Below, one piece after another: positions 1 to 6,342 of a DNA stretch of 6,714 bases. The stretch is from the NCBI GenBank assembly GCA_029256645.1, contig JAQSXM010000192.1:1-6714 (forward strand). The letters run 5' to 3'. This DNA is from Sporomusa sp. GTDB taxonomy: Bacteria > Bacillota_C > Negativicutes > Sporomusales > Sporomusaceae. Position numbers and translations under genes: made by a program. The notes beneath the pieces are model-generated. The model was not told where the DNA came from. It ran no database searches and was given only the letters and a program-made list of their open reading frames with translations. How positions within the stretch are numbered: the first letter of the stretch is position 1; each line of letters begins with the position of its first letter.

Positions 1-233
1 CTAAATTCCGGAATGTAAGTCCTGATACAATTCGTTCTTCCGCCAACATGTCGATTCCAAGTTTATTTGCAAACATCGATTTTCTCAGTATCTGGGATAA
101 TGCTGCTAATATCATGAAATATCCAGCAATAGAAACGTGATTAAGTTTCTCATGTGATATGCGTTTACACGAATAAAGATTCGAGTGAATTACAAGTAAA
201 TTGAGACATACAGACAGGATTTTTCCCAGCCGG
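1..233. other. AT-rich flank without an established gene; partial ORFs at the left edge on both strands
   Basis: Beyond the operon terminator the sequence becomes AT-rich. On the minus strand a frame is open from a TAG at 313 to the left edge. After its first Met (ATG at 115) it would encode MILAALSQILRKSM, FANKLGIDMLAEER and IVSGLTFRNL up to the edge. This looks protein-like, but there is only a poor ribosome site (GGA, 7 nt upstream). On the plus strand another frame is open from the edge to a TGA at 138-140 (45 codons, ending NIMKYPAIET). Both cannot be real, and neither matches a family I know. One may be the end or start of a neighbouring gene, so no CDS is called. Confidence 0.3.
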
Positions 234-262
234 TTGCATATTCTACAATCTATGAGTATGCT
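234..262 (+). promoter_or_regulatory. Candidate sigma-70-type promoter for a plus-strand small RNA
   Basis: TTGCAT (234-239) as -35 and TATGCT (257-262) as -10, spaced by 17 bp; each matches the consensus at four of six positions. A start near 269-271 would put the first hairpin at the very 5' end of the RNA. The boxes alone are weak evidence. The correct spacing and the complete hairpin/terminator set downstream raise the likelihood. Confidence 0.4.
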
Positions 263-300
263 ATAGAAAAAGGACTGACGTGTTGCAAGAACGTCAGTCC
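263..300 (-). terminator. Strong intrinsic terminator of the psr operon
   Basis: Reading the minus strand, GGACTGACGT (300-291) pairs perfectly with ACGTCAGTCC (281-272) over 10 bp around a 9-nt loop, and is followed at once by TTTTTCTAT (271-263). It lies about 106 nt beyond the polyferredoxin stop and is the best candidate for the end of the operon transcript. Confidence 0.8.
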
Positions 301-310
301 AGCAGGCTGC

Positions 311-329
311 CTAACCAGAAAATGGTTAG
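311..329. repeat. Small inverted repeat (stem-loop)
   Basis: CTAACC (311-316) and GGTTAG (324-329) form a perfect 6-bp stem around a 7-nt A-rich loop. It is the middle of three hairpins between 272 and 388. There is no U-tract on either side, so it is probably an RNA fold or stability element rather than a terminator. Confidence 0.55.
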
Positions 330-448
330 CCCGGATTGTTAGTTATTAAGAAATAACCGCGAACCTTGGTAGGGGGCGGTTGTTTCTTTTTTATGATAAG
401 TAACACTAGTAGATGGATTGCAGGTAGGAATTTCTTCCTGGTAAGCAT
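326..448 (-). pseudogene. Possible remnant of a small holin-like toxin ORF, overlapping the polyferredoxin 3' end out of frame
   Basis: An ATG at 448 opens a 40-codon frame ending with TAA at 328-326. It begins MLTRKKFLPA, continues with a short hydrophobic run HLLVLLII and KKK, and ends in QPPPTKVRGYF and LITNNPG. A hydrophobic segment followed by Lys residues recalls type I toxins, and the tail after KKK coincides with the conserved-looking hairpin region. The first 13 codons, however, lie inside the polyferredoxin gene in another frame. There is no Shine-Dalgarno before the ATG, and the hydrophobic run is only about eight residues, too short to span a membrane. It is most likely chance or a relic joined to the end of the polyferredoxin gene, not a working toxin. 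Confidence 0.2.
348..392 (+). terminator. Intrinsic terminator on the plus strand (end of a candidate small RNA); A/T-flanked hairpin right after the operon's last stop
   Basis: AAGAAATAACCGC (348-360) pairs with GCGGTTGTTTCTT (376-388) over 13 bp with one G-U wobble. The 15-nt loop region contains a small inner CCT/AGG hairpin with UUGG in its loop. A run of six T (387-392) follows on the plus strand, as an intrinsic terminator needs. On the minus strand the hairpin lies 18 nt after the polyferredoxin stop and its 3' arm ends in ATTTCTTAAT, a poor U-tract, so termination of the operon here would be weaker. Confidence 0.7.
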
Positions 449-1437
449 TGTTCGCACAACAACGGGGCTTCAGGTGCCATCACCTTTCCACACTGTGTAC
501 AGCACTTTTTACCGGTTAGAGCTACTGCCTTTTGGCTGGCAATGATCTTAATACTGCTTAACGCATTGTCTATCTGCAAAGCGCTGCGCGGACAAAGCAG
601 AGTACAGGCCCTGCAACCGATACACTTACTTTGGTTATGAAGCAATTTGCGGTAACCGCCTTGTTCTTCAACCGTCAGAATGAGCGCGTCCTGTTGGCAG
701 CTCCTGACACAAATTCCGCACATATCACAGTGCTCGTTCACTTTGCCTCCCCAAAATAATGGGCTCATATCCCGCTTGCTGCTCTGCGCCGTTTCAGCGG
801 GGATACTCTCAATCAGCAATTGCCGGTAAGATGTATCCTGATGCAAAGACAGTGGCAGCATATCCAATAAGGTTTCTCTGGCCCGGGAAAAACAAAACGC
901 AAATAATTCCCGACGGTTAATCTTTATGTCCTCTTTACCGCGTCGCAAAGTTAGCTGTATATCCTGTCTGCCAAGCTTGCGTAAAACAGTGTTTGCCATT
1001 TCAACCGTCTGCTTGACGGCTGCTGCCACACCGGGATTACAGACTTCACAACGGTGGCTGTCCAGGGAAATCCTCACCTGCTCTGCCTTCACGCCAAAAT
1101 AAGTCAAAACGTAGGCGTCAAGCATTCCCAGACACTCCATTGAACTGTCCAGCTGCAGTTTACTGCAACCAAATTCGACCGCACCGTTCTTCAATTCAGG
1201 TTTGGGCGGCTTGTGCGGAACGACGATGGCCTCAGCAGGACAAGCCGCAACACATAACCCGCAGCCAGTACAACTGTCGGTCAGACTAACCGGTACATCC
1301 CGGTTGGAAAGTTCCACTCTCATGCTCCGGTTAGGACAGACCGTTTCGCATTTTTGACAATTTATCCTGCGGATTCGCCGGTTTAAGCATCTGGCCTGGT
1401 TAACATCAGCCCGCTGCCCCGCTGCCGCCAAAGCCAT
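406..1437 (-). CDS. Cytoplasmic polyferredoxin (four Fe-S motifs plus C-terminal CxxC...CxxC knuckle)
   Basis: A 343-residue soluble iron-sulfur protein; no signal peptide or membrane helix is seen. Cysteine groups in order: C17 with C27-x2-C30-x3-C34-P; C56-x2-C59-x2-C62-x3-C66-P; a middle region with C91, C102 (ECLGMLDAYV), C130-x2-C133 and C182; C237-x2-C240-x2-C243-x3-C247; C272-x2-C275-x2-C278-x3-C282-P; and C313-x2-C316-x11-C328-x2-C331, resembling a zinc knuckle. The two ferredoxin-like pairs could bind four [4Fe-4S] clusters. In the first motif the usual leading Cys position (24) is Arg, so C17 may replace it. Its place after psrC suggests electron transfer between cytoplasmic carriers and the membrane complex, or help in enzyme assembly; neither can be shown here. 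The start ATG at 1437 has a GTGAGG site 7 nt upstream. I recognise the domain type but no named gene. A structured 3' region follows directly. Confidence 0.88.
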   Translation of the reverse strand: MALAAAGQRADVNQARCLNRRIRRINCQKCETVCPNRSMRVELSNRDVPVSLTDSCTGCGLCVAACPAEAIVVPHKPPKPELKNGAVEFGCSKLQLDSSMECLGMLDAYVLTYFGVKAEQVRISLDSHRCEVCNPGVAAAVKQTVEMANTVLRKLGRQDIQLTLRRGKEDIKINRRELFAFCFSRARETLLDMLPLSLHQDTSYRQLLIESIPAETAQSSKRDMSPLFWGGKVNEHCDMCGICVRSCQQDALILTVEEQGGYRKLLHNQSKCIGCRACTLLCPRSALQIDNALSSIKIIASQKAVALTGKKCCTQCGKVMAPEAPLLCEQCLPGRNSYLQSIY

Positions 1438-1487
1438 ATTCTTGCCTCACTTTCTGCGCGAGTATTCTGCTTGTGCCAATTGTACAG

Positions 1488-2513
1488 TTAGATAAAAATC
1501 TGGCCTGCATACACAATATATAATCGCAAAAGCGCACTGCCAATCATCACCAACGTGCAGTTGACCAGCAGCGTTCCCCGGGGTATTGCCGACTGGGTTT
1601 GGTGGTAACTGGCTCCCCCTGCGGTCAAACTGACAGCAGGGCTCATTGCCACTTTGGACCCATGTAACGAAGTAAGGGAAACAATAATGGGTAAAATCAA
1701 CCCAATCCCCACGACCCCTATCCAGAAGATATTGGCCCAAATACCGCTGGTCAATGCTTGTTTGGCGACCACTGCATATTGACCGCCCATATTTAACAAG
1801 CCGGTAAACATAACGAACAGGACAAACAATTCTATGGGTAATAGCTTGGTATCCACTGACAACAGATAATGCACATTTTTTTCTTCTACCGATTCATTAA
1901 ACAATGTCACGCCTAATGCAATACAGGCTCCCACACCTGCCGACATGCCGGAAATCAGGAATAACAGCGGCAGCAAAGGAACATTGAGCAACGGTTTTGC
2001 CCCCAATGCCGAGAGTAAAAAACCGGTATAGACAGCAATGGAGATAGCTACAAGGCTCATTACCCATTCTAGCCATACCCCTCTGTTTTCAAACCATTCG
2101 ACCAGGGGCAGCAGTGGCTTAAAAAACCATTCCGACAACGGCGAATCAGCCAGATATTCTTTAAATACAATGGCTGCAAAAAGTGTAGACAGGCCGGAGT
2201 AGATCATCAGTAAAATTACACCGATGGACATGACGGATTGGAATTGATAATGAAGCATAAGCAGCCAAAACGACAAAGGTTTGCTTAAATCCACAATGAG
2301 CAGGCCCTGGCCGATCATAATAGAAATAGGCGCCAACAAAGCCCCTGCCTTGACCATCCCATCATAACTGCTGGCACTGCCGTTTTTCCACTTTACCAGC
2401 AACGCTGCAATGAGTGCACCGGCGCTTAAGCCGGCCAAAAACAAATATACAGCAACAGGCCACTCCCACTGTATCACACTATATTGGGCCATAGCCCCCC
2501 ATAATTGATCCAT
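1488..2513 (-). CDS. psrC: NrfD/PsrC-family integral membrane quinone-interacting subunit
   Basis: A 341-residue, very hydrophobic membrane anchor of the NrfD/PsrC family. Approximate helices: 17-40, 55-75, 90-117, 147-170, 176-204, 223-247, 258-280 and 313-337, giving eight as in PsrC of known structure. The N-terminal part WPVAVYLFLAGLSAGA is the typical first NrfD helix with its Gly/Ala-rich turn. Such subunits carry no haem; they bind menaquinone or menaquinol near the PsrB contact face and may contribute to proton movement. The residues KPLSFW (78-83) and the acidic Asp75 follow helix 2 in the part of the protein where NrfD proteins bind quinone; this last assignment is from memory of the family, not from alignment. 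The stop lies 50 bp before the polyferredoxin gene, the widest gap in the operon. Confidence 0.93.
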   Translation of the reverse strand: MDQLWGAMAQYSVIQWEWPVAVYLFLAGLSAGALIAALLVKWKNGSASSYDGMVKAGALLAPISIMIGQGLLIVDLSKPLSFWLLMLHYQFQSVMSIGVILLMIYSGLSTLFAAIVFKEYLADSPLSEWFFKPLLPLVEWFENRGVWLEWVMSLVAISIAVYTGFLLSALGAKPLLNVPLLPLLFLISGMSAGVGACIALGVTLFNESVEEKNVHYLLSVDTKLLPIELFVLFVMFTGLLNMGGQYAVVAKQALTSGIWANIFWIGVVGIGLILPIIVSLTSLHGSKVAMSPAVSLTAGGASYHQTQSAIPRGTLLVNCTLVMIGSALLRLYIVYAGQIFI

Positions 2514-3082
2514 TATTGTCCACCTCCCCGTTTATTGGGAACACTACAAAGCTTTGGCCGTGTTCCTAAATATTCTTTAGATTTCACTGTATGCTGCTGC
2601 ATTGCCTGCCGAATTTCGCTTTTCGGATTATTGAGATCGCCAAACACCAGCGCACCGGTGGGGCAAATGGATACACAGGCCGGTTTTTCCCCTTTTTGCA
2701 ACCGGTTTTCGTAACAAAACGTACATTTATCCGCAGCACCGGTAACCGGATTAATAAACCTGGCTTGATACGGACACGCATTAACACAGTACTTACAGCC
2801 AACACACTTTTTTTCCTCAACCATGTTAACGCCCTCTTTATTTATATAGGAGGCTCCGGTTGGACACACCGGAACACAGGGAGCATTCTCACACATTACA
2901 CAAGAGTGCCGCTCAAAATCCATAATAAGCCGGGGATACTCACCCTTGGGTCCATCAATGCGGACCTGCAGGCGGTAGACAACTTCCGGAACTTTATTCT
3001 CAGCCCGGCAGGCTACCGAGCAGGACTGACAGCCAATACACCGATTGCTGTCAAAAAGCATGCCATAGCGTTTATCTGCCAT
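2513..3082 (-). CDS. psrB: Four-cluster [4Fe-4S] ferredoxin electron-transfer subunit, PsrB/PhsB type
   Basis: A 189-residue iron-sulfur subunit that passes electrons between the membrane subunit and the catalytic subunit. All sixteen ligand cysteines of four [4Fe-4S] clusters are present: C15/18/21/25, C61/64/69/73, C93/96/99/103 and C120/123/136/140. The spacing (C-x2-C-x2-C-x3-C; C-x2-C-x4-C-x3-C; C-x2-C-x2-C-x3-C; C-x2-C-x12-C-x3-C) is that of the DmsB/PsrB/NrfC group, and 189 residues is a usual length for PsrB. There is no signal peptide; in this family the subunit is exported by riding with the Tat-signal-bearing catalytic subunit. One extra Cys (C179) lies in the basic, Gly-rich tail. 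The codons for that tail also contain the Shine-Dalgarno site of the next gene, and its TAA shares a base with that gene's ATG. Confidence 0.95.
   Translation of the reverse strand: MADKRYGMLFDSNRCIGCQSCSVACRAENKVPEVVYRLQVRIDGPKGEYPRLIMDFERHSCVMCENAPCVPVCPTGASYINKEGVNMVEEKKCVGCKYCVNACPYQARFINPVTGAADKCTFCYENRLQKGEKPACVSICPTGALVFGDLNNPKSEIRQAMQQHTVKSKEYLGTRPKLCSVPNKRGGGQ
2519..2529 (-). promoter_or_regulatory. Shine-Dalgarno of psrC inside the psrB tail, with TAATG junction
   Basis: Minus-strand GGGGAGGTGG (2529-2520) encodes the RGGG residues at the end of PsrB and serves as ribosome site for psrC, with 9 nt between GGAGG and ATG. Stop and start are merged as TAATG (2515-2511), a classic arrangement for translational coupling and fixed subunit stoichiometry. 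Confidence 0.8.
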
Positions 3083-3100
3083 AAAGATGATTCCTCCTTA
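3083..3100 (-). promoter_or_regulatory. Shine-Dalgarno of psrB fused to the psrA stop codon
   Basis: The minus strand reads TAAGGAGGAATCATCTTT before the ATG at 3082. The TAA stop of psrA supplies the first bases of the AAGGAGG site (3099-3093), leaving a 10-nt spacer. This fixes the psrB start and indicates coupled translation of the two subunits. Confidence 0.8.
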
Positions 3101-5398
3101 TATCTTTCTGATTTCGACCCCGGCAGTATGAAGTGAGGTGCCGCAAACCGGCCCCATGACCGAAGGCAGCATCAATCCGGAATTAATCCCTTGTTTGTAA
3201 GCCCGCTTCAACCCTGGCGACACCCGGCCGAATCCGAAATATGTAAACACGGTATCCGGCCGCACGCCCTTACTGATCAACACAACGGCCTGTTGCTTGC
3301 CAGATTCGGCAGCAAGCTCAACCTTATCCCCTGTCTTTAAAGATAATTTTGCCGCAGTGTCCGGATTAATCCACAACCGGTTTACCGGCATTAATCCATG
3401 CAGCCAGGGTATGTCATGGGTATGGGCATTGGTATGAATCGCTGCTTTGCCCTGAATAAAATAAAACTGATGATCCTCTTTCAATTTGACTTGCCGGTAA
3501 ACGGGAACCCCTCTGCCAAACAATTCCTGAACTTCGTGGGACAACAGCTCGATCTTTTTGCTGGGCGTCTTTAAATTCAGCAATGGTTTGTCAATAATCC
3601 CCTGCTCATTAACCTGACTTATTGCTTCCGGATACTTGGCAACAAACTGGGCTACCGAATTTCTATCCCGCAGAAAAAGCGGTTTAATACCGAAATTAAT
3701 GAATCCCTTTTCCTTAGCCGTTTTGATTAAATCCTGACGGCCGCCCAACTGAATAGCCCGGATCTCCTCCATATTGCTCCAGGGGAAATACTGCCCCAAT
3801 CCCAGCCGGTCTCCCAAATCTTTGAATATTTGCCAATGAGGTTTAGTATCATATACCGGTTTTACTACCTGCTGGCGAAGCGTATACGCAGGTGCACTGC
3901 CACCGGCATTATTAAAGCCTTCATCCCGTTCCAGAAAACTACTTTCCGGTAGAACCACATCGGCATACCAGGCGGTATCAGAAAGGTTGACATCACAAAC
4001 CACAAGCAAATCAAGTTTCTTCAAGGCCTCAATAACCCGCTCGGTATTGGATTGACTGATTACCGGATTATAACGTAATACAAACCAGCCCCTGACCGGA
4101 TAAGGCTCCCCTGTCAGAACAGCTTCGGGAATGACCTGAACCACGCCGTCGCTGGCCGGAACCAGATAGTGAGGCTGACCTTTTACCTGGGCACCGTCCA
4201 CTCTGGCTTTGGCCGGTTTGGGGTAAGGGGGGACTTTGGGCGCACTTAGACCGGGGACAACGCTTTTACCGACAAGGCCATTAATTACCCCGGCCGACTT
4301 GTCAAGATACATGCCGCCCGGCACTTCAAAGCTGCCTAACAACAGGGTTGCAATGATGGAGGCCCGTCTTAGCTCGAACTCTTCCGGCGAAAACGTCGTG
4401 CGCCAGCCCCAGTCAATCATGGCTCTGGGTTTGGCTGCCGCCATCTCCCGGGCCATGCGTTCGATATCCTGTTCATTAATGCCGGTTTCCTGAGCAGCCC
4501 AGGCCGGCGTAGCTGCAACAACAGAATCTCTTACCGCTGCAAATCCTTCTGTATACTTCTCTACAAACTCTTTATCATACAGATTATCGCGGATCAATAC
4601 ATGAACAATAGCAAGTACTAAGGCTAAATCAGTTCCCGGCTTAATCGCATACCATTCATCGGCTTTGGCCGCGGTAACCGAAAACCGGGGATCTACCGAA
4701 ACCAGCTTGCAGCCGTTTGCCATGGCTTTCATTACGCCACGAACGTGTGATACATTGATGCCTTCAAAATAACTGCGTCCTAATGACAGTAAATACTTGG
4801 CATTCCCATAATCAAGCGATACTGCCGCAGTGCCAAAGGTGACTTCCTTAGCAACTGTCCGGGCAATCGGACAGGTTGATTCATGAGTAAATATATTGGG
4901 CGAGCCGTAGGCTTTGGCTAATGTATCCATATACGCTTTATGTGTACCACCCCGGGCAGCAAAGACCATGCTTTCAGCCCCGTGCTTATTCTTAATTTCC
5001 TGCATTTTATCCACTACATAGGAATAGGCTTCATCCCAGGATACTTCTTTCCACTTGCCCTCACCGCGCTCACCGGCACGAATCAGCGGTTTTTTCACCC
5101 GTTCTTTATCATACAACTGGGAAATTGCAGCCCCGCCCCGGGCACATACGGTTCCTCCCGTAGCTGCCCAGTCAGGATTGCCGGCAATATAGGTGACCTT
5201 CCCGTTTTCGATTTTGGCCTGTATGGGACAACGTGAAGTACACATCTCACAAAAGCTGCGTACCAGCTGACTTTCTTCTTCCTTGGTTTCAGCCGAAACT
5301 TCCGGAACCATCCTGGTGATTGATCCGGAAACTGCAATTGCGGCTGCGGTAGCCCCTGATAGCTTTAAAAAAGTTCGTCTTGTAAATTTTCTGCCCAT
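3098..5398 (-). CDS. psrA: Molybdopterin oxidoreductase catalytic subunit, PsrA/PhsA type (polysulfide/thiosulfate reductase-like), Tat-exported
   Basis: Catalytic subunit of a DMSO-reductase-family enzyme carrying a bis-(molybdopterin guanine dinucleotide) Mo or W centre and one [4Fe-4S] cluster, acting outside the cytoplasmic membrane. Numbering from ATG 5398 (766 aa): Tat signal RRTFLK at 7-12 followed by an Ala-rich hydrophobic stretch; cluster ligands C50, C53, C57 and C85 (motif C-x2-C-x3-C-x27-C); probable metal ligand Cys176 in HESTCPIA; cofactor-binding segments such as SVDPRFSVTAAKADEWYAI, LPESSFLERDEGFNNAGG and the C-terminal molydopterin dinucleotide-binding domain (about 640-766). 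The metal ligand is Cys rather than Ser or Sec, and the length is close to that of PsrA and PhsA (about 760) and shorter than typical ArrA or TtrA. With ferredoxin and NrfD partners this fits polysulfide, sulfur or thiosulfate reduction. Selenium- or arsenic-oxyanion reductases belong to the same clade, so the substrate stays open. No TorD-type chaperone gene is in the window. Confidence 0.92.
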   Translation of the reverse strand: MGRKFTRRTFLKLSGATAAAIAVSGSITRMVPEVSAETKEEESQLVRSFCEMCTSRCPIQAKIENGKVTYIAGNPDWAATGGTVCARGGAAISQLYDKERVKKPLIRAGERGEGKWKEVSWDEAYSYVVDKMQEIKNKHGAESMVFAARGGTHKAYMDTLAKAYGSPNIFTHESTCPIARTVAKEVTFGTAAVSLDYGNAKYLLSLGRSYFEGINVSHVRGVMKAMANGCKLVSVDPRFSVTAAKADEWYAIKPGTDLALVLAIVHVLIRDNLYDKEFVEKYTEGFAAVRDSVVAATPAWAAQETGINEQDIERMAREMAAAKPRAMIDWGWRTTFSPEEFELRRASIIATLLLGSFEVPGGMYLDKSAGVINGLVGKSVVPGLSAPKVPPYPKPAKARVDGAQVKGQPHYLVPASDGVVQVIPEAVLTGEPYPVRGWFVLRYNPVISQSNTERVIEALKKLDLLVVCDVNLSDTAWYADVVLPESSFLERDEGFNNAGGSAPAYTLRQQVVKPVYDTKPHWQIFKDLGDRLGLGQYFPWSNMEEIRAIQLGGRQDLIKTAKEKGFINFGIKPLFLRDRNSVAQFVAKYPEAISQVNEQGIIDKPLLNLKTPSKKIELLSHEVQELFGRGVPVYRQVKLKEDHQFYFIQGKAAIHTNAHTHDIPWLHGLMPVNRLWINPDTAAKLSLKTGDKVELAAESGKQQAVVLISKGVRPDTVFTYFGFGRVSPGLKRAYKQGINSGLMLPSVMGPVCGTSLHTAGVEIRKI

Positions 5399-5400
5399 TT

Positions 5401-6342
5401 TCAACCGTCCTCCTCTTCCGTCATTTTTGCAACCTGCTTCTTTTTTCCCAGTTGTCCCTGAATCCCAAGACAGGCACCCAGACTGGCTGCATCTGCAATT
5501 TGACTCGGAACCACTACCAGTCCCCCCTGTTTTTTCAGGCTATCATATAGCACATTGAGCGATCTGAGCTGAAAAGCAATCGCACTGTCCCCGTAAATAT
5601 TGGCTGCTTCCACATAACTAGCAGCAATTTCCCGTTCAACAGACCCCAGAATAATACGAGCCTTTCGTTCCCTGTCGGCTTGAGCTTCTCTGGACATCGC
5701 ATCCTGCAATCCTTCAGGAATAATAACATCCCGAATCTCTACAGACTGGACTGCAACTCCCCATGGCCCTGTTCGTTTATCAATCATTTCCTGTAATTCA
5801 GTGTCAATATTCTCCCGTCCGGCTAACATCTCTGACAGCATGGTTCTGCCGATAACATCTCTAAGGGCAGTTTGAGCTGCCCAGGAAACAGCCTCATGGT
5901 AATTTTCCACCTCCAATGCCGCTTTCTCTGCATCCCAAACCATCCAAAACAGCACCGCATCTACATCCACCGGTACATTATCTTTCGTTAATGTCTGTTC
6001 GGCATTAAAGGAAGTGGCAATAACCCGCTGGTCGATCCAGAAAGGTGTCGTATCAATAATAGGTATTGTAAAAAACATTCCCGGCCCCACCAGGCCATGA
6101 AACTTTCCCAGCCTCAGCACAATTACTTTTTCCCACTGTTGGGCAACTTTGACAGATTGTGAAGCCAGAAAGCCAAGGATAAAACCAAAGATAATACTCC
6201 AGTAATTGTCATACACCACGGCATACACGGCCGCAATTAATATAATCACTAAAAAAATGGCAAACGGCAATGCACTCCGCATAGGTTTCCGTTGGTTATG
6301 AGCAGTTCTATGCATTCGCACCCGATCGGTATCAGTCTTCAT
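5401..6342 (-). CDS. Slipin / stomatin-like SPFH-domain membrane protein
   Basis: A 313-residue membrane-anchored protein of the stomatin/slipin (SPFH/band 7) family. A basic cytoplasmic N-tail (1-22) precedes two hydrophobic stretches at about 24-44 and 47-62. The SPFH domain then starts with QQWEKVIVLRLGKFHGLVGPG (split here by rule: QQWEKVIVLRLGKF at 68-81, then HGLVGPG), followed by the IDQRV strand and PVDVDAVLFWMV. An Ala/Glu-rich helical segment (REAQADRERKARI, about 218-230) and a further helix lead to a charged Lys/Glu tail. Slipins oligomerise on the inner membrane face and organise or stabilise membrane proteins; they have no enzymatic activity. Length and order are normal, although many slipins are nearer 250 residues; the excess is mainly N-terminal. 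It overlaps the regulator by 11 bp and ends 2 bp before psrA, so a role linked to the reductase complex is likely but inferred. Confidence 0.93.
   Translation of the reverse strand: MKTDTDRVRMHRTAHNQRKPMRSALPFAIFLVIILIAAVYAVVYDNYWSIIFGFILGFLASQSVKVAQQWEKVIVLRLGKFHGLVGPGMFFTIPIIDTTPFWIDQRVIATSFNAEQTLTKDNVPVDVDAVLFWMVWDAEKAALEVENYHEAVSWAAQTALRDVIGRTMLSEMLAGRENIDTELQEMIDKRTGPWGVAVQSVEIRDVIIPEGLQDAMSREAQADRERKARIILGSVEREIAASYVEAANIYGDSAIAFQLRSLNVLYDSLKKQGGLVVVPSQIADAASLGACLGIQGQLGKKKQVAKMTEEEDG
5405..5416 (-). promoter_or_regulatory. Shine-Dalgarno deciding the psrA start
   Basis: Minus-strand AGAGGAGG (5416-5409) is followed by ACGG, a TTG at 5404 and an ATG at 5398. The spacing from GGAGG is 4 nt to the TTG and 10 nt to the ATG. 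TTG is both a weak codon and too close, so ATG at 5398 is preferred, but the difference is only two residues. The TTG overlaps the slipin stop TGA (5403-5401). Confidence 0.65.

Larger units (their letters stand above)
270..392 (+). ncRNA. Candidate small RNA, RatA-like antisense/antitoxin RNA of a type I toxin-antitoxin relic
   Basis: A plus-strand transcript from about 270 to 392 (about 123 nt) would consist of three hairpins in a row: 272-300, 311-329 and the terminator 348-388 with its U-run. It would be fully complementary to the 3' untranslated region of the psr operon mRNA. This arrangement (short convergent RNA, terminator of one strand at the promoter end of the other, UUGG loop of the YUNR U-turn type) is what type I antitoxins such as RatA look like. 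From memory, closely similar sequence follows small holin-like toxin genes in many Firmicutes; I could not search for it. No intact toxin gene with the usual N-terminal hydrophobic peptide and ribosome site is present on the minus strand, so it may be a relic, an orphan RNA, or simply a bidirectional terminator region. Confidence 0.45.

Noticed and set aside
240..405. Molybdenum-cofactor riboswitch or other metabolite riboswitch near the Mo-enzyme operon
   Set aside because: The structured region is downstream of the operon, not in its leader, and the hairpins do not resemble the Moco motif as I know it. Two intrinsic terminators explain most of the structure.
1447..1740. 97-codon minus-strand ORF across the psrC 3' end
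   Set aside because: Out of frame with psrC, no recognisable domain and no ribosome site; psrC has a clear membrane protein in the competing frame.
2591..3136. 181-codon ORF on the plus strand
   Set aside because: It lies opposite psrB, has no family features, and psrB has all sixteen cluster cysteines in its frame. It is a shadow frame.
5283..5558. 91-codon plus-strand ORF across the psrA/slipin junction
   Set aside because: Low-complexity, Pro-rich translation antisense to the Tat signal and the slipin tail; a by-product of those codons.
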